From the NCBI GenBank assembly GCA_012295275.1, contig CM022670.1, positions 27,618,881-27,680,880 on the forward strand: a stretch of 62,000 nucleotides of DNA, in the 5' to 3' direction. This DNA comes from Chrysomallon squamiferum (taxonomy: Eukaryota; Mollusca; Gastropoda; Neomphalida; Peltospiridae). Both the position numbers and the translations under genes were made by a program. The notes beneath the pieces were generated by a model. That model was given only the letters and a program-made list of their open reading frames with translations. It searched no databases and was not told the DNA's origin. This document shows positions 51,802-61,280 of this stretch, piece by piece. Position 1 is the stretch's first letter; each line of letters starts with the position of its first letter.

Positions 51802-51958
51802 TATAAAATGTAAAAATAACCGATTGTAGCTATTTAAGATTAAAAATGTTATTGTTTACTAAATTCAGTTGACGACGTACTCTGCGCTGATGCAGGTTGA
51901 CGCTGGAACTCTGGAGACTTGGCTGCAGTTCTGTCCTGACCCCTGTTACCCATTCTAG
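44458..51958 (+). CDS. ASAH1: Acid ceramidase (N-acylsphingosine amidohydrolase 1), 13 exons
   Basis: Exons: 44458-44520, 45106-45149, 45668-45752, 46590-46676, 47193-47271, 47660-47734, 47933-47978, 48875-49019, 49494-49548, 50125-50291, 50939-51106, 51422-51478, 51869-51958; all in frame, 386 aa (human 395). Residues 1-16 form a signal peptide. Around residue 135 the block [12 protein letters not shown] carries the Cys that becomes the N-terminal nucleophile after autocleavage between the alpha and beta chains. Further family blocks: [62 protein letters not shown] and a C-terminal CPDPC. Known role: lysosomal hydrolysis of ceramide to sphingosine and fatty acid (NTN hydrolase). It matches acid ceramidase more closely than NAAA, especially at the nucleophile block and C terminus. 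An AATAAA at 52194-52199 is a plausible poly(A) signal. Several Asn-X-Ser/Thr sites fit a glycosylated lysosomal protein. Confidence 0.96.
45043..45100 (+). repeat. (ATT)n microsatellite abutting the ASAH1 exon-2 acceptor
   Basis: About 19 pure ATT units end just before TTTTACAG at 45098-45105. The usual polypyrimidine tract is reduced to four or five T residues; the ATT run fills the branch-point region. Confidence 0.9.
46387..46487 (+). repeat. Minisatellite, about 34-bp unit, three copies
   Basis: TCTGAAATAAATCTTAA-AAAAAATTAATA is repeated three times in ASAH1 intron 3, with slight changes in A-run length. It ends about 100 bp before exon 4. Confidence 0.8.
48121..48500. other. Higher-complexity intronic insert in ASAH1 intron 7, unidentified
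   Basis: This part of the intron is less AT-rich and less repetitive than its surroundings, for example around GCGCTGGTTC (48131) and TGACCGCCACTGGGCTTCAGACAGCG (48400-48425). No frame encodes a recognisable protein and I see no terminal repeats. It could be a degraded transposable-element fragment. This is a guess from texture only. Confidence 0.25.
49690..49870. repeat. Imperfect GCT/ACT trinucleotide repeat in ASAH1 intron 9
   Basis: Mixed GCT, ACT, TTA and ACC triplets include a pure CTA run near 49758-49784. Because it is triplet-based, all frames stay open on both strands and encode poly-Leu, poly-Thr or poly-Val strings; none is a gene. Confidence 0.85.
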
Positions 51959-53208
51959 AAACCATCAACGAGCAACCATGACAGTACTCAGGGAAAATCA
52001 AATTAAAATAGAAATATTACTTAAAATACATGAATGCACATACTGATCAACAGTTATACAAGGGATATAACTCTAGATAGTATTACATCTTTATAAAGCG
52101 ATATTATTTTATTTACATAAAAACTAGCATTTGTCTTTATCAGTTTATCAGTTTTTAATATCTTTTTATTAAATATTATATTGCAAATGCTAAAATAAAT
52201 GTTCATTAACATTTACACATTTTTAAAAATATTACAAATAATTTTCATTTAAGTTGAAATGAGGAAATCATAATTTACTGGAAAATATAATATTTAATTC
52301 ATATGCAAATGTGAAAAAAACATTATCTAAAAATGTAAAATTTAAATTGTGTAAAACTGAAAACATGACATAATTTAAAATGTGAAATTTAAACAAAAAT
52401 GATTAATTGTGTAATTTTCTAAAATATTAATAATAAAATTTAATTCATTCATAAATACAAAAAATGATAACATTAAAATAAAACAAAAAAGATGAACCAC
52501 TTGTCTGTATAGAAATAATTACATTCTGCAAAATCTTTAGTAGAAAATGTACGAAATGTTTGAGAATTTATTTTTAGATGTTTTTTCTAGATGAACTGTG
52601 ATAAATTATTCATTTAATTTGAACTTTCTGATTATAACTAACACATTATTTTGCAATTAGTGTGAAAACATCTGAGGAAAACTTTACTCGTGTTTTTCTT
52701 GTGAATTATTTGATAAAACAAACAGTAGTTTGATTTATACATGTGAGAGTGAATGATATTTTCTGTGGTTTATCAGTGACTAATTTCAAAACGAGAGAAA
52801 AATATCTGATTGATTGTTTCAGAATCATAAGCCTAATTTTTTTTAAATTTAATATGAGTGAATGGTTTGTGATTTAATATCAGTTATTCTGTTCTTTTAT
52901 CATGCTGTCAAATTGTTTTACATACATGTATATAATGAATGCTTCGCATTGTGTTTATCCTGAAGTTCTATCAAATTAATTCTTTTTTCTTTCTTTTTTT
53001 GAGAAGTGGCATTGTTCTTTACTTTTCTTTACTTTTCAGATAAAATTTGCTTTTTAAAAAATCCTATTTGTTTTGTTTTGTTTTGTTTTGTATGGATTTC
53101 TTGACAGCAAAGGCAGTCTTAAACTTTTTATTTCTTATTATGTTTTTTAATTTTGTTCAGAAATCAAATAGATCTGTTCTTAAATCAGCAAATTCATGTA
53201 TATCTCTT

Positions 53209-53239
<31 letters not shown>

Positions 53240-54239
53240 GTAATATAAGTATTTGAGCAAATAAAATCCCTGATTTCATTAATATAATAAGTGTATTTCT
53301 CTACACAACTGCTTATGTTGTAAACATGAAGACACATAATGGAATTATGTGATTCTAAATGTGCAATGGTCAGTGGAAATGAACATTTCTTTGTTGTTAG
53401 AAACACTGTTATACTCTCATTAAAATTATTTTTAGTGCAATAGGGCCTACCTAAGTAGTGGGAGCTTTGTTTAATTTTTATTTATTTATTTTATTTTATT
53501 TGTTTCAAGTTATTGTTTATATGTTAATTTAGTTTACACCATGTATCATATTTAAGCTGTATTTGAATGGAGGTTACATTTGATACGGGCCATGTTGAAA
53601 ATGAGAAATTTGGAACTGGTTGTGTTTACTTGTTACCAGCATCGGTCGTTTTCAATTTAGTTTTATACTTTTTATTATCGGATTTGATTCACCAATGCAA
53701 GGAGCATCAGTATAATTCAGTCACGTGATAAATTACTGTTGTTCTTCCCAATAACGTTGTAACTGTCATGGATGTTTAGTATAATGATAATGCTGCGTTA
53801 ACCTCGAGAAATTGGTTTATTTAGGAACAATAGTCGACAGAAAAGCACGAATCAATTATATATATTCAATAATATGCTGTATGATGAGTGTTAACTATTA
53901 AATTGAGTTTTGTAATGTTCTGATCTTTCAAACGAAAGCAAAAATATACTTGTATTTGCAGTAAATAATAAATGTCAGTAAAACGAAACATTAAATGCAA
54001 TGGCGTCCGGTAGCTTACGGAATAACAAATGGTGTTAGAACAATACAACGACGTCATAAACTTACGTTGTATTTCCTGTTTATGTCCTGATAATAAGCAT
54101 TTATTTTTCTGCTTGATGTCAGCATTTCATAATATATATCAACTAACTTAGTCATATCTGTTTCTTTAATTTTTCTCTTCAAGAAGAACAATATCTTGTG
54201 ACTCATCCTGGCGGATTTAATTAATTACTTGATTAGCTG

Positions 54240-54285
<46 letters not shown>

Positions 54286-54600
54286 TCGGAAGAGAGTGAG
54301 AAAAAAATAATAATAAACAAACAAGACTTGTAAACAAATTCTGTATTGATTCTGCAGTATTCTTATTGGTTCCTGAAATATGAAATAATTATTAAACTAA
54401 CATCAAAGAGAAAGAGTAGTCTTTTAATTACTGATTTGTATAAATACAGAATTTTTATTTTTATTTTTTTTAAATAGATGCTTACATAATTTCTTGTATA
54501 GCTTTATTTCGGAGCCATAGGTGTTAATGATAAATATATTTCAATACCCTAATAGTTTAAAAATAATAATAATAACAGTCACAAAAATTATTTTTAAAAA
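51959..54600. other. Intergenic DNA between ASAH1 and the CNBD2-like gene
   Basis: The left part is the ASAH1 3'UTR. The rest is AT-rich with AAT microsatellites at 53211-53240 and 54243-54285, a TTTTG run near 53068-53090 and no coding signal. CpG dinucleotides become more frequent from about 53.6 kb onward. Confidence 0.6.
54243..54286. repeat. (AAT)n microsatellite
   Basis: About 14 uninterrupted AAT units lie upstream of the CNBD2-like first exon. It is a simple repeat. Confidence 0.9.
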
Positions 54601-54626
54601 TACATGACAAAAAACGTTAAATTAAG

Positions 54627-54634
54627 TGACGTCA
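54627..54634. promoter_or_regulatory. Perfect CRE-type palindrome upstream of CNBD2-like exon 1A
   Basis: TGACGTCA lies 125 bp upstream of the ATG at 54759. The sequence is the full CREB/ATF consensus and the distance fits a proximal promoter or early 5'UTR. A related GACGTCAT is at about 54050. Binding is inferred, not shown. Confidence 0.45.
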
Positions 54635-54758
54635 TAATGGAGATCAGTGAATGCCAGTGACACAAAATAACTAACGATAAAATAAAATCAGAAAGTTTTT
54701 AATTAATTTTCAACATCCATGATAGTACCCATGAGAAGGTGAAATTCGGAGACCAAAA

Positions 54759-55307
54759 ATGTCGCGACATGAAAAGGGTGCAAGCCCGGAATTAAACTTC
54801 TATGCCTCGTTACAATATGTAGATTTGGATTCATTACATGTGGCATATAAATCTTTTAATATACTTCAGCGAGTTGACGCCAAACCTCGGATTGAAGTAG
54901 AACGGAAGAAAGAACCTAACAATTATCGCTCCCTGAAGGAGAGATTCAAGAGGGAATCGATAGCAGAGGCCTCTGAATCGGGCGAAGAAGATGTAGAGCA
55001 GAAGAAGGACGAATTCGGCAAAGAAACGAAATCTGACAGACGAGCTTCAGTGTTCTACGTTCGACGGCTATCCACGCACGGAAAAGATATGCTGGACGTA
55101 GGAATAGTACAGCTTCGGCGAAAGCAATCCACTGAAATAAAAAAACACCGAAAGACATCAAAAGCGAGATATTCAATGGAATCTGATGAAAGTCTGGTAC
55201 TCTTGAAACGAGACAGTTCTTCTTTGTCACAACTTAGTGCCCACGGGAAACGGAAGTCTTTTCGCCACAGCAGAAGTTTTTTTACTGCTGAGCAACGCAG
55301 ACATATG
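54759..55307 (+). CDS. CNBD2: CNBD2-like alternative first coding exon 1A (183 codons)
   Basis: An ATG with an in-frame stop 27 bp upstream opens 183 codons ending at a consensus donor (ATG|GTAAGA) in phase 0. That phase fits the exon at 58690, so this looks like an alternative N terminus for the CNBD2-like gene; it could also be a separate small gene (open to 55349). The product is hydrophilic, basic and Ser-rich with no domain I recognise. Sites of the R-R-X-S or (K/R)-(K/R)-X-S type occur at S67, S97, S105, S124 and S167, several being textbook PKA/PKG consensus. I hand-count about 31 CpGs in 549 bases, far denser than in the POSH, PDZD8 or ASAH1 exons. That the frame is a real exon is supported by codon texture and the donor; its link to 58690 is inference. 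Confidence 0.6.
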
Positions 55308-55505
55308 GTAAGATCTAACGTCTTCAGTGGAGAATATGCAGCTGAGTAGTTAATGATATTAAGCTGGGTTTTTAGTTGTTGTTTTTATTTATTTATTTAC
55401 TGGTGTGGGTTTTCCACGTGTTTCTAAATAAACTGCTGATACGATTTCGGCACATTTTGGTGAAACTAACTCGGACAATAAAATATTTTAATACCTGTTA
55501 ATTAC

Positions 55506-55506
<1 letters not shown>

Positions 55507-55584
<78 letters not shown>

Positions 55585-55670
55585 ATTATATATAGATATA
55601 CACACATACATACATACATACATATATACACACATACATACAACATATATACATACATACATACATGCAT
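55507..55670. repeat. (TC)n then (ACAT)n microsatellites
   Basis: A nearly pure TC run of about 72 bp (55507-55580) is followed by CATA/ATAC tetranucleotides to about 55670. It lies in the intron after exon 1A. Frames across it are Arg-Glu or Tyr-Met-Cys strings and not genes. Confidence 0.92.
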
Positions 55671-55679
55671 AAATGAAGA

Positions 55680-57787
55680 TTACATAAGAAACTCATAGAC
55701 TAGTTTTCTCATTTACCAGTGAATATGTATTTTTTGCATGTACATTCTGAAGATACAACGTAGAGAAGTACGTTTTAATGAGTCACATTTCAAAGATTTT
55801 GAGTTCAAACCACTGAAGTTTATAATTTATATTCCGTGCTACACTTTTCTCTTTTGTATTCCTTTTGTTATGTCTGTCCGCACCCAAAAGAATCAATTCT
55901 CTGCCTGAGAAAACCGCCCATTAATCCAATACATCTACTTCAAAATGCTTCTGTATCCGTTGTTTCCATTTTATTTGATAGTGGCGCAACAGTCTGAGCA
56001 AACAAATAAACTGACACCGTGAAAAAAAGAAAGAAAAAAGTAACAATAAATGAAAATATACGTAACCTCGAAATATATATATATAACCTTCTTAGATGTA
56101 ACTTGAGACATTATAAAAGTATATTCTTCACCACATAATAAAAATGTGTACATATCCTTACAAAAATACATGCATGCACACATAAACATACACAAATACA
56201 GACATGCATGCTTTTGTGATTCCTCAATAACTATCATTGAAGGGCTTGGTGCGCCTGAGCTAGTTCTTTCTTCAGTGTGAATTATTATTATTATTATTAT
56301 ACATTATACATATTTCTTTCATAGACATACACAGAGAGATACGCTGAGTGCATGGGAACTCTTTGTGTAAGGGGCCAAAGGGACTGTTTTTTCCAAAATC
56401 TGACACAGAGAAAAATACATGAACCAGTTTCTTTTCGCTTTTCCCTAAATGTCTCCCACTGTTCAGCTCGAATTCTGAAGGGAAACTGCTACCTTGCGTT
56501 CCTAAGTAGTATGCTCATGGTAAAAACAGGCGTTATGGTTTTGTCTAATCTTTCAGATCTTTTAAGAAATATCTTATCTACATGACAAAACTCGCCGAAA
56601 TCGTTAAGTGTTACGATCACCAAGTTCCTAACGAGTTATACAGTAACGACGGAAAATCATTCGCTTTCCATTGTTTGTTTCGGTTCACCAACAAATGGTC
56701 GCGTTTTATGGTTTAAAAGTTTTCAGTAATACCTATCGATTTTTCATTTGCTCTTGAAAAGATGTTGTTATACGAATGCAAAAGAAATGGACAAATCAAA
56801 CTGTCATTTACCGCATCTTTTCTGTGGAAAATAATGTATATGCACCTGGCACAAAGAGGCTTTATTTATTATGTTTTCGCCTCTTTCTCATTTGAAGCGT
56901 TATGTATAGAAATATTCAAAGTAATAAAGAAAAATTCTTATTTAATAACAAGCAAAACACTTCTGAACCTGTCAAATGAATAAGCAACAGCTAAGTGTTA
57001 CATATTTTTTGGAATAACGACTACAAAGTGGCATAAACCAAGATAAAGAGAGCTGACTGGGACACTTTCGTCGAGAACAGACCTGAATTGTCTGTTCACG
57101 AGCTGTTGTTTATCTGTTGAAGACGTTAATCTGAAACTTGTATTTGATTGCGACAGGCTAATGCGGGAACAAAACGAAGTGAATTTAATATGTGTATTTC
57201 ATAACTAAAAGTAAGCATTGTTCGGAAATGTTTTCACTTATGATTTTAAAAGAGTTCGATCGTATAACGTTGAACAACTTACGATATTATGTTCTTCCGC
57301 TGGAATGTGGCCTCGTTCATCATCAGTAATTTGGTGAATAACCGTGAAAAAATTATTGTTAAAGGAAAATCTTTGGAGATATTTATTTTAATACTGACAA
57401 TAATAGATAAACTGTATTGATCATTGTTACATGTTTTGTTCTATTTCTATCATTATTTTTAAAATTTACATGGTGAAAAAGAATCTGCAGAAAATGGTTT
57501 ATTGATAACCTAATTGTAAATAAAACAAGTATGTAATAATCTTACATTTTTCGTTCGGATTTTAAAATTCTGTTTCGTTGCTGCTAAGAAAGTGAAAACC
57601 TATGTTTAAATTTGTCTGGCTAAAAGATGATTCTTTCTAAAGATAAAAAGTTTCTTTTGATCAAATATGATTTTCAAAGTTCGTTGAAGAAAGCGCTCGA
57701 TGATGTATATTCTGTTCCACCTTTTGCTTTTCTAAAGGAACAGTTTTGAATATTATTTAGTGTTGCGTTGTTATTAAGAATTAAAAC
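55680..57787. other. CpG-retaining non-coding DNA between the two CNBD2-like first exons
   Basis: No frame here is convincing. From about 56.5 to 57.7 kb the DNA keeps many CpGs (CGATCGTATAACG, AACGACGGAAAATCATTCG) and is relatively free of repeats, which fits an unmethylated promoter and 5'UTR region for exon 1B. An ATT run lies near 56283-56300. ORFs at 56352-56585 and 56762-56983 lack any recognisable feature. Confidence 0.45.
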
Positions 57788-59104
57788 ATGAGCGCCTATT
57801 TGCCTTCAATTGATGACTATATTCATGCGGAGCCAGAACTTACGGGTGACTACAGTTTAAAGAAAAAGAGTGTTACTGTTACCCCCCTTCCGAAACTAGC
57901 AGACGAAAAAGAAAATAATCAGAAAACAACAGAGAAACAGTATTTCAACAATACAACAAAACTGCCACAGATAAATGAAGCTGCAGAAGATTATTATTAT
58001 TATTCTGATTTTCAATACGGAACACAGAACCAAACGTTTGGTTTTCAACAAAGGGTGTTACCAAACGCTGACATGTCTCGAAGACGAGCTTTGACTACTA
58101 GCAGAATAAAGTGGGAGTGTCTGGGAGACTATGTCAGATGCAGAAGAAAGAAAAGCCGATCTAAACGTGATCCGTCAAAGCGTGACGTAGTAAACCGGTC
58201 AGAAAGCGGTTCTGATCGGAAATTCAGCAAAATCAAAAAACTCAAAGACCAACGAACTCCACGAGAGGTGAGAATTGTTCACTGAAACGATTTTCTGTAA
58301 GGACTGTAATATAATGAACAAGACTGGTATAGTTTTATTATTTTTGCAAAATAAGTACAAAACTTTTTATTTTAAGTATGTATTATAGATACATGTATTG
58401 CTGCTATTCTTTAAACACATAAACGAATTATATATCAGGATTGGTTTTTATGTTTTATTTTATTTTTGTTATTTTTTTTATTTTTGTTTTTATTTATTTT
58501 TATCTTTATTTATTTCTGAACACAATTAAGTTTAGAAAACAAAGGAGAAAATGTTTAAGGTAAAGTATAATTGCACAATTATTGCAAGACATATACAGAG
58601 AATACGAAGACACAAGCATTTGTCGTGAGACAGATTGGACAGACAGAGAGATTAAACTGACTGATTATGAATCTGTTGTTTAATTGCAGGTATTAAGCAG
58701 ATTCCGAAGGGCCATCAGGCAAGTCATGACTATAAAGAGGATTACAGATGCCATCACACAAAAGTAAGATCACACACAAACACACACACACACACACACA
58801 CACATACACATACACTCCCATATATACATATCCACATACATAAGCACCCACATGGTTAAATACACATACATCGACAAACATACAAGCATATCGATATTCA
58901 TACACATTCACAAAAACAAACACCGACATACAAATGCACATAAAACAAATACAGTTGTTTTTACCACTTCAAAAAATCCTCTTTTTTTTTCCATTGTAAT
59001 ATTAGGTAATGTATTCTTCTCCTTCTTCTTCTTCTTGCTGGTTCTAAAATACTTTTATATTAATTTTATTTAAACAACGACGAAGACAACTGCTACCCTT
59101 AGTC

Positions 59105-59158
<54 letters not shown>

Positions 59159-61079
59159 TGCTACTATTACTGTTACTACTACTACTTCTGTTACCACTAC
59201 CACACAGTTTACAACTACTACTATTTCTGTTACTAGTACTACAACCTTTACAACTACTATTACTACTACTTCTATTACATTTACAACTATTACTACTACT
59301 TCTATTACATTTACAACTATTACTACTACTACTACTAACTACTATTATTTACTTGTTGTTTTGCTAGAGTTGCCACAATATCGCTTTTCTCTCATCTGCG
59401 AGATCCTACGAGTGATGAAGCCTCTCACAGCTGGTTATTTGATGGGTCACTGTACTTTGACCCATCCTATTTCAAAGCGAAAAGGGTAATGTAAAACTAT
59501 CGAAGTATATCTTCTTTTTTTTAATTTATTTATAGATATATGGGCACACATGTATGTATGTGTGCGTCTATCTATCTAAGCAAGCATGTTTGTATGTGTA
59601 TAGTTTAGTTTGTATATACGTATGTATATGTGAACTGACAGTCAATGTATTTCACTCTCTGAATATACACAAATTTTCACTAAATGCAGTTTTGAATTAT
59701 TTTTTTCAGGCTTCCATTAACCAAGATGTCAGACAAATTTTGCGTATTCCGGTTCACTTACGTACTACGGAACAGATTAACACGGTTTTAAAAATAGACA
59801 TTTTATAAGCATCTTACAAAGTACACTGACACACACACTGCTGTATATATACATACATAGATGCACACATAGACATACATACACACATTCATATCACAAT
59901 ATTGTGAATATAATACGTATATACAGAAATATATATACTTAACCAAAAAAGTTTAGTAAGTTTTTGTAAATGACTGTTGTTTCCAAATAAATTTAAATAA
60001 AATGATAAAACTTGGTAATATGTTAGTGGCACATGCCCTGTCGCTTTGGGTAATGAAAAGAACAGCACTTGTCATATCGCATGCCGCTATGTGTACTGCA
60101 CTTGCAAACGCGGAGTCCTCGTGCTGTCGCAGAAGCGAGTGCAATACGGATGTATTGAAATCACGTTTTTATGACTGAACCAACATTATCCAAAAACAAA
60201 AGGAAGAATTTATCCTCTTATAATGGGTCGCCGTCCAGGCTTAATGGAAAATCAGCGACATGAAGCACTGGCCAAGGCGAACACCAAACTGGTCAAGTGC
60301 GTTACCGATCACGTTCCGGTAGACCACGACTGACTACTCCAAGGGAAGATAGGTATTCAGAGACGTCATCTCGACGTCTCAGGTTTTTGGTGGAAATAAA
60401 ACAGATCTCGTTTTCATTCTCGGAAACATGACTGACCAACGTCACTGCGACGAGTTTATTCAATTCCTGCAGCAGCATCCTGGCTTTCTGTTTCAACGTG
60501 ACAACGTTAGACCACATACTTCTAGGCTAACCACTAATCTTCTTGAGCGGAACACATCCAAGTGTTGAACTGGCCACCAAAGTCCCCAGACTTGTCCCTA
60601 ATGGAGCATGCATGGATCTACTGGGCCGAAGGGTACGCGAAAACCATCCTCATATCTTTAAAGTCCATGACCTACAAATTGCACTGAACCGGGAATGGAA
60701 CGCAATTATTGTTCCTGAGGTTAATGCTCTCATTAGACGTATGAGATGATGATGTATTACTGTCATCAATTCCGCTGGTATACAGACACATTGGTGAGTC
60801 TCTCACCAGTTTGGTAGACGCACCCCTCTGTTTCATCAGTTGAGATTAAAGTTACTGCTGGCTTCATTCAGAAATGATGTAGCAATGAAATAATGTCTAC
60901 AAATAAATTCAACATCCAATCATATTGTCTGTATTGCATATCTTGTACGTAATTGCTAACCTTATTTGGCACAGTATATATACACATACACGTACACACA
61001 CACACACACACATATATACATATGTATATGTATATTACTACTACATGCATTTACTACCACAACCTCATTATTATTATTA

Positions 61080-61138
<59 letters not shown>

Positions 61139-61241
61139 GGTAATATATGCATTACGTATTTTCACAATGTTTTCTGAATACCCACTACATCTGCAGGAAA
61201 AACTGGCGAGAGTAGCTTGGTACGAAAGGTAAGTTTGTGTT

Positions 61242-61280
<39 letters not shown>

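Noticed and set aside
54946-55230. Antisense frame opposite CNBD2-like exon 1A
   Set aside because: The plus-strand frame has better codon texture, a consensus donor and a phase that fits the gene; the antisense product is unrecognisable.
55488-55670. Arg-Glu repeat and Cys/Tyr/Met-rich open frame
   Set aside because: It is the translation of the TC and ACAT microsatellites on the minus strand.
56352-56983. Two open frames (77 and 73 codons) between the CNBD2-like first exons
   Set aside because: There is no domain, signal or splice context, and the length is within chance expectation for this DNA.
59953-60144. Minus-strand 63-codon frame left of the Tc1-like remnant
   Set aside because: No transposase motif is present; it may lie in the non-coding end of the element but cannot be supported as a gene.
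60925-61177. Open frames of poly-Tyr, poly-Ile or poly-Asn
   Set aside because: These are translations of the ATT microsatellite before CNBD2-like exon 5 plus a CA repeat.
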